DNA from: Methylovirgula ligni | Lineage (GTDB): Bacteria > Pseudomonadota > Alphaproteobacteria > Rhizobiales > Beijerinckiaceae | NCBI RefSeq assembly: GCF_004135935.1 | Contig: NZ_CP025086.1 | Coordinates: 372,001-436,000 of the forward strand | Reading direction: 5' to 3' | Length of the DNA stretch: 64,000 nt | Shown: piece by piece, positions 16,190 through 25,409 of the stretch | Layout: each line of letters begins with the position of its first letter | Numbering within the stretch: the stretch's first letter is position 1 | Position numbers and translations under genes: made by a program | The notes under the pieces: model-generated | Database searches by the model: none | Told to the model about the DNA's origin: nothing | Seen by the model: only the letters and a program-made list of their open reading frames with translations

Positions 16190-17515
16190 TCACCAGAAGA
16201 AGAGCGCCGTTACCAGAATGAAGACCGGCAAGAGGATCGCGCCCGACCAGGCGAGATAGCCAAAGAAGCTCGGCATCGGCACATGGGCGCGGCGCGCCAG
16301 CGCATAGACCATGAAATTCGGCGCATTGCCGATATAGGTCAAAGCGCCCATGAAAACCGCGCCGAGCGAAATGGCCGCAAGCGTCGGCGCGAGCGGGCCC
16401 GAAAGCTGCGCCGGATCGCCGCCGGCAAGGCCGAAGAAGACGAGATAGGTCGGCGCATTGTCGAGCAGCGAGGACAGCAGCCCCGTCGCCCAGAAATAGG
16501 CGGCATCGTTCGGCGCGCCGTCGCCACGGGAGAGCAGCGCGATGACCGGCGCGAAAGGACCATCAGTCTTCGCGGCCAACAAGACCATCACCGGAACGAT
16601 GCAGATGAAGATCGCGGCGAAGAGCTTGGCGACTTCCTCGATCGGCGCCCAAGAGAAATGATTGGCGGCGCGATCCGCTTGCGGCGTCACCGCCAGCGAG
16701 ATAAAGCCGACCGCGATCAGGACACCGTCGCGCAGGATGTTCTGCAAGACGAGATGCGTCCCGAAAATGTCGAAAGCAATGCCGGGCCGCCAGACGCCGC
16801 TGATGACGATTGCGGCGACGGCAACGCCGACAAGCGCGACATTGGCAAGGCCGCGCACGCGCATGGGCGCCTCGCCGGGCGCGAATTTCGGCTCATGACG
16901 GGCGAAATAGGTATCCACGGCGAAGAAGATCGCGAGCAGCAGCCCGGCTGTCAGAAGCCAGTGCGGCCACAGATGCCGCAGCGGCCAGAAGAAATCCACG
17001 CCGCGCAGAAAGCCGAGAAACAGCGGCGGATCCCCAAGCGGACTCAAAGCGCCGCCGATATTCGCGACAAGGAAGATGAAGAAGATGACGAGATGTATCT
17101 TGTGCTGGCGTGTCGCATTGGCTTGCAGCAGGGGGCGGATCAGCACCATCGAGGCGCCGGTCGTGCCGATGAGACTCGCCGCCAATGTGCCGGCTGCGAG
17201 CAGCGCGGTATTATGCCGTGGCCGCGCCGGCGCGAGATCGGACACGACAATGCCGCCCGCCGCCGTATAGAGCGCGAAGAGCATGGCCATGAAAGGCAGA
17301 TAATCGGTGAGCAGCGCGTGGAGCGCGGCCTCCGCGGTCGGCGCCGGGCCCAGCATCGCCGCCTGCAATGCGAGCGCGAGCAGCGCCCAGAAGGCCGCGG
17401 CCTTGCCGTAATGCACGTGCCACACTCGCCGCGCGAGAATCGGCCCAAGGGCAATCGAGATCAGCAGACCGGCGAACGGCAGCGCCAGCCAAAGAGGCGG
17501 AGGTGCATGGCTCAA
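16190..17515 (-). CDS. Sodium:proton antiporter, NhaD/ion-transporter superfamily
   Basis: About 441 residues with 11-12 membrane helices. Motifs include 'LIGTTGASMVLIRPLL' and 'ANIGGALSPLGDPPLFLGFLRGV', the discontinuous helix-hairpin signatures of the ion transporter superfamily (NhaD, CitM, ArsB). The second half repeats the pattern ('GALTYIGNAPNFMVYALA'). I favour TTG 17515 as start: it forms a TTGA overlap with the polA stop and has 'ggacgagg' upstream; TTG 17530 would add five residues. A proton/sodium antiport role is family inference; a dicarboxylate substrate cannot be excluded. Confidence 0.8.
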   Translation of the reverse strand: MSHAPPPLWLALPFAGLLISIALGPILARRVWHVHYGKAAAFWALLALALQAAMLGPAPTAEAALHALLTDYLPFMAMLFALYTAAGGIVVSDLAPARPRHNTALLAAGTLAASLIGTTGASMVLIRPLLQANATRQHKIHLVIFFIFLVANIGGALSPLGDPPLFLGFLRGVDFFWPLRHLWPHWLLTAGLLLAIFFAVDTYFARHEPKFAPGEAPMRVRGLANVALVGVAVAAIVISGVWRPGIAFDIFGTHLVLQNILRDGVLIAVGFISLAVTPQADRAANHFSWAPIEEVAKLFAAIFICIVPVMVLLAAKTDGPFAPVIALLSRGDGAPNDAAYFWATGLLSSLLDNAPTYLVFFGLAGGDPAQLSGPLAPTLAAISLGAVFMGALTYIGNAPNFMVYALARRAHVPMPSFFGYLAWSGAILLPVFILVTALFFW

Positions 17516-20500
17516 TGCGCCTCGTCCCAATTCTGGGCCGCCTTGGCATCGACCTGCAGAGGCACGGAGAGCTGAATCGCGGGGTGCGGCGCGTCGGTCA
17601 TGATTTTGCGGACGAGCGCGATCGTCGCCTCGACTTCCGCGTCGGGCACCTCGAACACCAACTCGTCATGGACTTGCAGAAGCATCTGCGCCGAGAGGCC
17701 GGCCTTCTCCAAAGCCGCATCCATCCGCGCCATGGCGCGGCGGATGATATCGGCGGCGGAGCCCTGGATCGGCGCGTTAATCGCGGCGCGCTCGTTGAAC
17801 GCGCGCTCGGACGGGTTCGAGGCGTTGATACGCGGATAATGGCATTTGCGGCCGAAGAGCGTCGTCACATAGCCTTGCGCGCGCGCGATACCCTTGGTCG
17901 CGTCCATATAGGCGCGGATGCCGGGGAAGCGCTCGAAATATTGCCTGATATAGGCGCCCGCCTCATCACGCGGGATACCGAGCTGATTGGCGAGGCCGAA
18001 GGACGAGATGCCATAGATGATGCCGAAGTTGATCGCCTTGGCGCGGCGGCGCACTTCGGAGGGCATCCCAGCGACCGGCACGCCGAACATTTCCGATGCC
18101 GTCAACGCGTGAATGTCGAGCCCATCTGCGAACGCCTGGCGCAATTGCGGAATGTCGGCGATATGCGCCAGCAGGCGCAGCTCGATCTGCGAATAATCCG
18201 CCGAAATGAGCTTGTGCCCGGGCGCGGCGATGAAAGCGCGGCGGATCTTCCGGCCCGCTTCCGTGCGCACCGGAATGTTCTGCAAATTCGGCTCCGAGGA
18301 TGAGAGCCGCCCCGTCGTGGTCGCCGCCAGCGCATAAGACGTATGCACGCGATGCGTCTGCGGGTTCACATAGCCTGGCAGCGCGTCGGTATAGGTCGAT
18401 TTGAGCTTCGAGAGCTGTCGCCAATCCAGAATGAGCCGCGCGAAAGGATTGCCTTGTTCTGCTAAATCCTCAAGCACGCCGGCCGCCGTCGACCAGGCGC
18501 CGGTCGCGGTCTTCTTCGCTCCGGGCAGGCCCATCTTGCCGAAGAGAATATCGCCCAATTGCTTGGGCGAACCGAGGTTGAACGTCTCGCCCGCGACGGC
18601 GAAGATTTCGGCCTCAAGCCGCGCCATATCCTGCGCGAATTCGCCGGACAGACGCGAGAGAATTGTCCGGTCGATGGAGATTCCGCGCGATTCCATCCGC
18701 GCGAGAACTTCGACCATCGGCCGTTCCAGAGTCTCGTAGACATTGGTCATGCGCTCGGCCGGGAGGCGCGGCTTCAGCACGTTCCAGAGCCGCAGCGTCA
18801 CATCCGCGTCCTCGGCCGAATATTCCGTCGCCCGCTCGATCGGCACGCGGGCGAAGCCGATGAACGTGCGGCCGGAGCCCGCGACCTCGCCGAAGGCGAG
18901 CGGCTTATGATGGAAGAATTTCTCGCTGAGCACATCCATGCCGTGATCGGTCAAGCCGGCGTCGAGCACGTAGGAGAGCAGCAAAGTATCGTCGATCGGC
19001 CGCACCGCGATGCCATGCTGCTTGAAGACGAGCGTGTCGAACTTGGCATTATGCGCGATCTTCAGCACGCTGGCCGATTCCAGCAGCGGCAGCAGGCGCG
19101 CCAGCACATCGGCGACAGGCAACTGGCCGGGCAGCAGCGCGTCGCCGCCGAAGAGATCGCCGGCGCCTTCGCCGCGATGGCGCAGCGGGATGTAGACGCC
19201 CTGCCCTTCCACGACGCAGAGCGAAATACCGACGAGTTCTGCCTGCATCGGATCGAGCGAGGAGGTTTCCGTATCAACCGCGACAAGCCCGGCCTCGAAG
19301 GCCGCGGCGATGATGTGATCGAGATCGGCAAGCGCGGCGATCGTCTTATACGTGCTGCGGTCGAACGGGGTGACGAGCGCCAAGGCCGCGCGGGCGCTCG
19401 CGAGTTCCGCCGGACCGGACGGTGCAATCTCGCGCTGCGGCGCCTCGCCATAGCGGGCGTTCTTGCGCGGGCCGGAGGGGCGTTGCGTTCCTTCGATCTT
19501 CTCTTCCGCCGTCTCGATCGCAGCGACGGTTTCGATGATCGCGCCATTGCGGCCGCGCCAGGCGGCCGGACCGACGAAAGCCGGATCGGGTTCGATCGCC
19601 TCGGCGGCAACGCCGCAGGTCTCGGCGGCACGCTTGGTGATCGTCGTGAATTCCATCGCCTTGAGAAAGCCGATGAGCGTCGGACCATCTGGCGCGGCAA
19701 GGCCGAGATCGTCGAGCGGCACCTCAAGCGCGACATTGCGTTCGAGCGTCACAAGCTGTTTCGAGACCTTGATGAGTTCGACGCTTTCCGGCGTCGTGAG
19801 AATTTCGCGGCGCTTGGGCTGCTTGATCTCGCCGGCGCGGGCGAGCAGCGTATCGAGATCGCCATATTCATTGATGAGCTGCGCCGCGGTCTTGACGCCG
19901 ATGCCGCGCGCGCCCGGCACATTGTCGGTCGAATCGCCGGCGAGCGCCTGGACGTCGACCACTTTTTCCGGCGGCACGCCGAAATAATCCTGCACTTCGG
20001 CGAGACCGATGCGCCGCTCCTCCCGCTCGCCGGAAGCTGGATCGTACATCGCGACGCCATCGCGAATGAGTTGCATCAAATCCTTGTCGGCGGAGATGAT
20101 GAGTACATCGGCGCCGCGCGCCCGCGCCTCATCGGCATAGGTCGCGATGAGATCGTCCGCCTCGTAGCGGTCCTGTTCGATGGGAACGAGGCCGAAGGCG
20201 CGCACGGCGGCGCGCATCAGCGGAAACTGCGGAATGAGATCTTCCGGCGGTTCGGAGCGATTGGCCTTGTAGGGCGGATAAAGCTCCTTGCGAAAGGAAT
20301 TCTCCGACTTGTCGAAGATGATGCCGAGATGCGTCGGCTTGATGCCGGCCGCGCCCTCGCGCACGAACTGGAAAAGCTTGGTGCAGAACAGCCGCACGGC
20401 GCCGGTCGGCAAGCGATCGGACCGGTAATTGTACTTCGCGTCCTGCCGAATCGATTGGAAGTAGGCGCGGAAAATGAACGACGATCCGTCGACCAGAAAA

Positions 20501-20559
20501 ACGTGATCTCCGGCTTTCACCGGGTCGTGATGCAAGGACATGATGTGGGAGCGGCTCAA
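17512..20559 (-). CDS. polA: DNA polymerase I
   Basis: A 1015-residue three-domain PolA. Residues 1-300 are the 5'-3' flap exonuclease ('LVDGSSFIFRAYF', 'DKDLMQLI', 'GDSTDNVPG'). The 3'-5' proofreading domain is at about 410-600 and keeps its acidic pair in 'VAVDTETSSL'. The polymerase domain follows, with motif A 'DYSQIELR' near 785, the O-helix 'RRRAKAINFGIIYG' and motif C 'VHDELVFE' near 962. It fills gaps in repair and processes Okazaki fragments. Two in-frame ATGs (20559 and 20541) could start it. The 3' end overlaps the antiporter gene. Confidence 0.96.
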   Translation of the reverse strand: MSRSHIMSLHHDPVKAGDHVFLVDGSSFIFRAYFQSIRQDAKYNYRSDRLPTGAVRLFCTKLFQFVREGAAGIKPTHLGIIFDKSENSFRKELYPPYKANRSEPPEDLIPQFPLMRAAVRAFGLVPIEQDRYEADDLIATYADEARARGADVLIISADKDLMQLIRDGVAMYDPASGEREERRIGLAEVQDYFGVPPEKVVDVQALAGDSTDNVPGARGIGVKTAAQLINEYGDLDTLLARAGEIKQPKRREILTTPESVELIKVSKQLVTLERNVALEVPLDDLGLAAPDGPTLIGFLKAMEFTTITKRAAETCGVAAEAIEPDPAFVGPAAWRGRNGAIIETVAAIETAEEKIEGTQRPSGPRKNARYGEAPQREIAPSGPAELASARAALALVTPFDRSTYKTIAALADLDHIIAAAFEAGLVAVDTETSSLDPMQAELVGISLCVVEGQGVYIPLRHRGEGAGDLFGGDALLPGQLPVADVLARLLPLLESASVLKIAHNAKFDTLVFKQHGIAVRPIDDTLLLSYVLDAGLTDHGMDVLSEKFFHHKPLAFGEVAGSGRTFIGFARVPIERATEYSAEDADVTLRLWNVLKPRLPAERMTNVYETLERPMVEVLARMESRGISIDRTILSRLSGEFAQDMARLEAEIFAVAGETFNLGSPKQLGDILFGKMGLPGAKKTATGAWSTAAGVLEDLAEQGNPFARLILDWRQLSKLKSTYTDALPGYVNPQTHRVHTSYALAATTTGRLSSSEPNLQNIPVRTEAGRKIRRAFIAAPGHKLISADYSQIELRLLAHIADIPQLRQAFADGLDIHALTASEMFGVPVAGMPSEVRRRAKAINFGIIYGISSFGLANQLGIPRDEAGAYIRQYFERFPGIRAYMDATKGIARAQGYVTTLFGRKCHYPRINASNPSERAFNERAAINAPIQGSAADIIRRAMARMDAALEKAGLSAQMLLQVHDELVFEVPDAEVEATIALVRKIMTDAPHPAIQLSVPLQVDAKAAQNWDEAH

Positions 20560-20664
20560 AAGATGGTGTCGTCGTTAACATAGGCCGCGGCCGCAGCCGG
20601 CGCCATCCAGACCGGCGCTGCGCTGCTGATTAACCAAAGCGCCGCCGATTTCAAAGACTTATGC

Positions 20665-20786
20665 TGCATTGCACAGAATATGGCCAGATTTCGCCCGATT
20701 GATTACGGTGTGCGCCCCGTAACATCATGTGAAATCCACATAAATTTCAAAGCTTGCGAACTATCGCAAATCATATTGCAATGCAC
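20665..20786 (+). promoter_or_regulatory. Upstream region with two TGCNNNGCAC sites and a palindrome
   Basis: The 289-base gap before the patatin gene holds two near-identical sites, TGCATTGCAC (20665-20674) and TGCAATGCAC (20777-20786), plus a perfect inverted repeat TTGCGA-acta-TCGCAA (20754-20769). The first two fit the TGC-N3-GCA pattern described for PhaR-type regulators of polyhydroxybutyrate metabolism. The assignment is tentative; operator-like symmetry is directly visible. Confidence 0.4.
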
Positions 20787-20848
20787 TATATCGGGCGTCC
20801 GGCTCTGTCGTGACCCTTGAAGGCGCGGCCGGGTGAATAGCGGAGCGC

Positions 20849-21922
20849 ATGATGAACCTACGCGAGACTTTGGGGCAGAGGTTGGAGGTGGCTTTCGGCC
20901 GCCGTACCGGCGCTTGGCCGCCGCCGCGTCTGTCGCTGGCTTTGCAAGGCGGAGGCTCCTTCGGCGCCTTCACTTGGGGAGTGCTCGATCGCCTGCTCGA
21001 ATCCGGCGATGTCGATTTCGACACGGTGAGCGGCACTTCGGCGGGCGCGTTCAATGCCGTGCTTTTGGCGGACGGCCTCGCGGCAGGCGGTCGTGACGCC
21101 GCGCGGGAGAAGCTCGCCCATTTCTGGGAGCGTCTGAGCCGCACTGCCGCTTTCGGCCCCTTCGGTTCCTCGGCGCATTTCGCGCCCGGCGGCGCCGCCG
21201 GCGCCATCTCGCTGTGGACGCGCCTGCTCTCGCCCTATCAGTTCAATCCGCTCGACCTGAACCCGCTGCGCACGATGCTGAACGAGGAAGTGGATTTCGA
21301 GCGGCTGCGGTTTTCCTCGCCGATCGGCCTGCTCATCGCCGCAACCCGCGTCGTTGACGGGCGTGCGCGCATGTTCAGCAATGCGGAAATCAATGCGGAC
21401 GTAGTGCTCGCATCCGCCTGTCTGCCGCTCTACAGCCATGCCGTGACGATCGACAATGTCGCCTATTGGGACGGCGGCTATTCGGCGAACCCGCCGCTGC
21501 TCGATCTCGTCGCGGTCAGCCGCGCGCTCGATTTGCTGATCGTGCAGATCACGCCCGCGCTCAGCACAGAGACGCCGACGAGCGCGCAGGAGATCATGCG
21601 CCGGCTCGATCAGATCACCTTCAATTCCTCGCTCCAGGCGGAGCTGGCGAGCCTCGCGCGGCGCACTGACCGCAGCCGCCAGCTCTCCGGCCTGCTTTCG
21701 AGTGAGGGACGCAAGCTGCGCCGGCTCGCCATCCACCACATCTCCGCCGAGGAGGAATTCGCCGGCCTCTCCGACGCCAGCGCCAACAATCTCGATTGGA
21801 GCTTCCTCACGACGTTGCGCGACCACGGCCGCGCCGCCGCGAACACCTGGCTCGTGGGCAAAGCGGCCGCTCGTGAAGAGCCGCGGGCCATCGCGCCGCT
21901 CAAGGCCGCCATGACGATTTAA
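20849..21922 (+). CDS. Patatin-like phospholipase family protein
   Basis: A 357-residue lipid acyl hydrolase. The oxyanion loop is LQGGGSFGAF (from residue 32), the nucleophile elbow is GTSAG with Ser64, and the catalytic dyad Asp is in DGG at about 208-210. 'NPPLLDLV' and a helical C-terminal extension of roughly 130 residues follow. No signal peptide, so cytoplasmic or membrane-peripheral. ATG codons at 20849 and 20852 are adjacent. In alphaproteobacteria such proteins are often near polyhydroxybutyrate genes, and the promoter carries TGC-N3-GCA sites, but the substrate is unknown. Confidence 0.88.
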   Translation: MMNLRETLGQRLEVAFGRRTGAWPPPRLSLALQGGGSFGAFTWGVLDRLLESGDVDFDTVSGTSAGAFNAVLLADGLAAGGRDAAREKLAHFWERLSRTAAFGPFGSSAHFAPGGAAGAISLWTRLLSPYQFNPLDLNPLRTMLNEEVDFERLRFSSPIGLLIAATRVVDGRARMFSNAEINADVVLASACLPLYSHAVTIDNVAYWDGGYSANPPLLDLVAVSRALDLLIVQITPALSTETPTSAQEIMRRLDQITFNSSLQAELASLARRTDRSRQLSGLLSSEGRKLRRLAIHHISAEEEFAGLSDASANNLDWSFLTTLRDHGRAAANTWLVGKAAAREEPRAIAPLKAAMTI

Positions 21923-21994
21923 GCAGGCGAAAATCGCCAACCCGTACTATATGAAGCGCAAATCGAACGGCGAAGCTGCCCGCCGCAACGAAAG

Positions 21995-23449
21995 ATGCGC
22001 ATGCCACAAGACCTGCAAGACTTGGACGTTCTGCTTTTCATCGACGGCGCCTGGCGGCGCGGCGCCGGCGGGCGCACGCTTGATATCATCGATCCCGCGA
22101 CCGAGGAGCTGATCGGCAAGGTCGCCCGTGCCGAGACTACCGATCTCGAGGCCGCGGCCGCGGCGGCCACGCGTGGCTTCGCGCTCTGGCGCGCCACATC
22201 GGCCTTCGAGCGTGGCAAGATCCTGCGCCGCGCGGCGGCGATGCTGCGCGAGCGGATCGAACCCATCGCGCAGATCATGACGCGCGAGCAGGGTAAGCCG
22301 GTCAAGGAAGCCAGGGTCGAAATCGCGGTCGCCGCCGATACGCTCGACTGGTTCGCGGAGGAGATGCGGCGCGCCTATGGCCGTGTCGTGCCGGCCCGTG
22401 CGCCGAACATCACCAATCTCGTGCTGAAAGAGCCGGTCGGCCCCGTCGCGGCCTTCACGCCGTGGAATTTCCCCATCAACCAGATCGCCCGCAAGCTCGG
22501 CGCCGCTCTCGCGGCCGGCTGTTCGATCATCGTCAAGGCGCCGGAGGAAGCCCCCGCCTCGCCCGCCGAGTTTGTCCGCGTGCTGGCCGAAGCCGGCGCC
22601 CCGCCCGGCGTTATCAATCTCGTCTTCGGCGTGCCGGCGGAAATCTCGGCCCATCTCATTCCGCATCCCGCGATCCGCAAAATCTCCTTCACCGGCTCGA
22701 CCGCCGTGGGCAAGCAGCTCGCGGCGCTCGCCGGCGCGCATATGAAGCGCGCGACGATGGAGCTTGGCGGCCATGCACCGGCGATCGTCTTCGCCGACGC
22801 CGATCTCGATGTCGCGTTGCGGGTGCTGCTCGCGCGCAAGTTCCGCAACGCCGGCCAGGCTTGCACCGCGCCGACGCGCTTTCTCGTTCAGCGCGACGTC
22901 TATCCACAATTTCTCGCCCGCTTCGTCGCGGCCGCCGAGGCGCTTAGGATCGGCAGCGGCTTCGATCCCGCAACGGATATCGGCCCGCTCGCCAATCCGC
23001 GGCGCCTGACGGCGCTGCAAACCCTTGTCGAGGACGCGGTCGAGAAGGGCGCCAAGCTCGTGACTGGCGGCACGCGCCGCGGCAGCAAGGGCTATTACTT
23101 CGCGCCGACCGTGCTGGCGCATGTACCGACAAGCGCGCGGGCGATGAACGAGGAGCCCTTCGGGCCGATCGCGCTCGTCAACTCCTTCGACACGCTTGAC
23201 GACGCCGTCGCGGAAGCCAACAGGCTGGCCTATGGCCTCGCCTCCTACGCCTTCACCGCCTCGACCGCGACCGCCGACGCGCTGGCGCAGAGGATCGAGG
23301 CCGGCATGGTGGCGATCAACGATTCGCATCTGAGTTCGCCGGAGCTGCCGATCGGCGGCGTCAAGGACAGCGGCTATGGCAGCGAGGGCGGCCCGGAAGC
23401 GGTCGAAGCCTATCTCGTCACCAAGCTCGTGACCCAGGCCGCAGGCTAG
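21995..23449 (+). CDS. NAD(P)-dependent succinate-semialdehyde dehydrogenase family protein
   Basis: A 484-residue aldehyde dehydrogenase closest in pattern to GabD-type succinate-semialdehyde dehydrogenases. 'FTPWNFPINQIARKLG' forms the cofactor loop, 'FTGSTAVGKQL' binds the dinucleotide, the general base is Glu256 in MELGGHAP, and the nucleophile is Cys290 in NAGQACTAPTR. 'MTREQGKP' and 'EPFGPIALV' are also typical. It oxidises an aldehyde to its acid; the exact aldehyde cannot be fixed. It begins 72 bases after the patatin gene in the same direction. Confidence 0.88.
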   Translation: MRMPQDLQDLDVLLFIDGAWRRGAGGRTLDIIDPATEELIGKVARAETTDLEAAAAAATRGFALWRATSAFERGKILRRAAAMLRERIEPIAQIMTREQGKPVKEARVEIAVAADTLDWFAEEMRRAYGRVVPARAPNITNLVLKEPVGPVAAFTPWNFPINQIARKLGAALAAGCSIIVKAPEEAPASPAEFVRVLAEAGAPPGVINLVFGVPAEISAHLIPHPAIRKISFTGSTAVGKQLAALAGAHMKRATMELGGHAPAIVFADADLDVALRVLLARKFRNAGQACTAPTRFLVQRDVYPQFLARFVAAAEALRIGSGFDPATDIGPLANPRRLTALQTLVEDAVEKGAKLVTGGTRRGSKGYYFAPTVLAHVPTSARAMNEEPFGPIALVNSFDTLDDAVAEANRLAYGLASYAFTASTATADALAQRIEAGMVAINDSHLSSPELPIGGVKDSGYGSEGGPEAVEAYLVTKLVTQAAG

Positions 23450-23465
23450 AGTCCGCTCGCCGAAC

Positions 23466-24128
23466 TCATTGCCGCACGAAGTCGAGAATCCCGCTCGTAT
23501 AATGTTCGTCGACTTCCGAGATCGGCTGGCCGTCGCCGGAATAGACCAGCGCATGATGCTCGAACAGCACCGGCGGAATCGACAGGCTGGCGCCGGGATG
23601 ATCGGCGGGCGGTGGCGCAAGCTCCCAGCCTTCCGGCAGCGGATGCCAAAGCACGCTGACGCCGAACGTCTCGCGGCGCGGATGCAAAGCCTGGATCGCG
23701 CGGCCAAACGGAACGTCGCTCGTCTCCAGCGCCTTCTCCATTGCCGGTTGCAAGCGGCTCGGCACATACCAATTGTCGGCCTGCGACAGGACATGATCGC
23801 CGCAGGTGAGATCGACGCGCCGGTAGATGACCGGCTCACTCGCGCCGATGCCGAGACGCGCGCGCTGCTCCGGCGTGACGGGCTTGTGCACATCACGGCG
23901 CAGCCGCGCATGCAGCTTCACCTGCGCGGCCATGTGATGCGCGCCGCACCAGGTTTCGAGCGTTTTGGTCGCGCTGTTCGAGGCGAGCAAATTCGCGTTC
24001 AAGGTCTCGAGCAGCGCCCAGGCCTCGAGCCGGTCGCGATATGTATCCGGCCACGCTGAGGACGCCTGCGCCGGCTTGCCGAGGGCGATCAGCCCCAGAG
24101 TCGCGAACAGTGAAGCCTTTATTCTCAT
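23466..24128 (-). CDS. Exported protein with chorismate lyase (UbiC/UTRA)-like fold
   Basis: A 220-residue protein with a signal peptide (about 1-22, ending 'KPAQA'). The mature sequence follows the order of chorismate-lyase-fold proteins: 'SATKTLETWC' like the UbiC 'S-x-T-xx-LE' start, 'VIYRRVDLTCGDHVLSQADNW' like the strand pair 'REV-L-G-W--A', 'YVPSRL', 'DVPFGRAI' like 'PLG--LF', and a final 'ISEVDEHY'. UbiC enzymes are cytoplasmic, so a secreted version with this fold is unusual and may bind rather than cleave a ligand. The ATG at 24128 lies 10 bases after the MFS gene stop, implying one transcript. Confidence 0.55.
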   Translation of the reverse strand: MRIKASLFATLGLIALGKPAQASSAWPDTYRDRLEAWALLETLNANLLASNSATKTLETWCGAHHMAAQVKLHARLRRDVHKPVTPEQRARLGIGASEPVIYRRVDLTCGDHVLSQADNWYVPSRLQPAMEKALETSDVPFGRAIQALHPRRETFGVSVLWHPLPEGWELAPPPADHPGASLSIPPVLFEHHALVYSGDGQPISEVDEHYTSGILDFVRQ

Positions 24129-24138
24129 GCCCCGGCTT

Positions 24139-25365
24139 TTACTCCAGCTTTTCGAAATCCCGCAATTTCGGGAACAATCGCATCCAGAGCAGCGCGATGG
24201 CAATCGACGCGACGCCGCCGATCGTGGCCGCCGGCACCGCGCCGAACAGTGCCGCGGTGATGCCGCTCTCGAATTCACCCAGTTGATTTGACGCATTGAT
24301 GAACAGGAAATTGACTGCCCCGACCCGGCCGCGCATGTCGTCCGGCGTCGCGATCTGTACCAGCGACACGCGGATCACCATGCTGACTGTATCGGCGGCA
24401 CCAGTGATCGCCAGCATGAGCATCGAGAGCCAGAGCCAATGCGACAGCGCGAAGCCCACCGTCGCGACGCCGAAGATGATGACCGCCTGGAACATCCGCA
24501 TCCCGACGCGGGCCTTGATCGCATGCCGCGCCAGAAGCCCCGCCATGAGCAGCGCGCCGACCGCAGGAGCGCCGCGCAGCACGCCAAGCCCCCAGGGGCC
24601 CGTGTGTAGAATATCCCGCGCATAGATCGGCAGCAGCGCCGTGCCGCCACCGAAGAGAACGGCGAACAGATCGAGCGAGATGGTGCCGAGGATCGCCTCG
24701 TTCTTGCGGACGAACCGGACGCCATCAAACAGGCTTGAGAGGCTGAGCGGCGCCCGGGCCTCGACCGGCCGGTCGAGCCTGATCGCAGCGTTGAACACGG
24801 AAGCCGCCAGCCAGAAAGCGGCCGGCACCGCATAAGCGAGGGTCGGCGAGACGGCGTAGAGAACGCCGCCGAGCGCCGGGCCGCCGATCGAGGCGACCTG
24901 CAAGGCGCCGGTCGCCAGCGCCGCGCCCTTCTGCAGCATCCCCTCGGGCGTCACACCCGGCAGCAGCGCCGCGGTCGCCGGGCTGTCGAAAGCGCCGCAA
25001 ACACCCAGCACGCCGACGACCGCATAAATCTCCGGCAGGGTGAGCCAGCCGCCATGAGTGCCTAAGGCCAAATAGGCGGCGGCCAGCCCATCGATGGTCT
25101 GGCAGACCTGCGCGACGCGCTTGCGGTTATAGCGGTCGGCCGCATGGCCGGCGATGAACGTCAGCAGTGCCGTCGGCGCGAATTGCGCGAGCCCGACCAT
25201 GCCGAGATCGAAGGCGCTGCCGGTCATGACATAGACTTGCCAGCCGACCGCCACCGCCGCCACCTGCGAGGCGAAACGAGCGAGGCCGCGGGCACAAAAA
25301 TAGTAAAGAAACGGCCGATGGCGCAGCAGGCCGCCGGCAGCGTTGAAGGGAATAGACGTCATCAC
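24139..25365 (-). CDS. MFS exporter, EntS/macrolide-efflux type
   Basis: A 408-residue major facilitator with 12 predicted helices. The loop 2-3 motif reads 'GHAADRYNRKRV', and the first helix region 'RHPFL-YFCARGLARFASQVAAVAVGWQVY' matches the MFS_3 group (EntS, multidrug and macrolide efflux). The substrate is unknown. It precedes the exported chorismate-lyase-like gene with a 10-base gap, so the pair may serve one small-molecule pathway; that link is inference from spacing only. Confidence 0.85.
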   Translation of the reverse strand: MMTSIPFNAAGGLLRHRPFLYYFCARGLARFASQVAAVAVGWQVYVMTGSAFDLGMVGLAQFAPTALLTFIAGHAADRYNRKRVAQVCQTIDGLAAAYLALGTHGGWLTLPEIYAVVGVLGVCGAFDSPATAALLPGVTPEGMLQKGAALATGALQVASIGGPALGGVLYAVSPTLAYAVPAAFWLAASVFNAAIRLDRPVEARAPLSLSSLFDGVRFVRKNEAILGTISLDLFAVLFGGGTALLPIYARDILHTGPWGLGVLRGAPAVGALLMAGLLARHAIKARVGMRMFQAVIIFGVATVGFALSHWLWLSMLMLAITGAADTVSMVIRVSLVQIATPDDMRGRVGAVNFLFINASNQLGEFESGITAALFGAVPAATIGGVASIAIALLWMRLFPKLRDFEKLE

Positions 25366-25409
25366 GCCGCTTATAGCGGCTCAAGGAAAAACCGAAAGCG
25401 ATGGGCGGC

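Noticed and set aside
18559-20583. A 674-codon open frame on the plus strand opposite polA
   Set aside because: It is antisense to a complete polA, is very Arg/Asp-rich in a way typical of high-GC shadow frames, and shows no domain motif.
21947-23911. A 654-codon minus-strand frame across the SSADH gene and into the next gene
   Set aside because: It has no motif and covers two genes with clear active sites in other frames.
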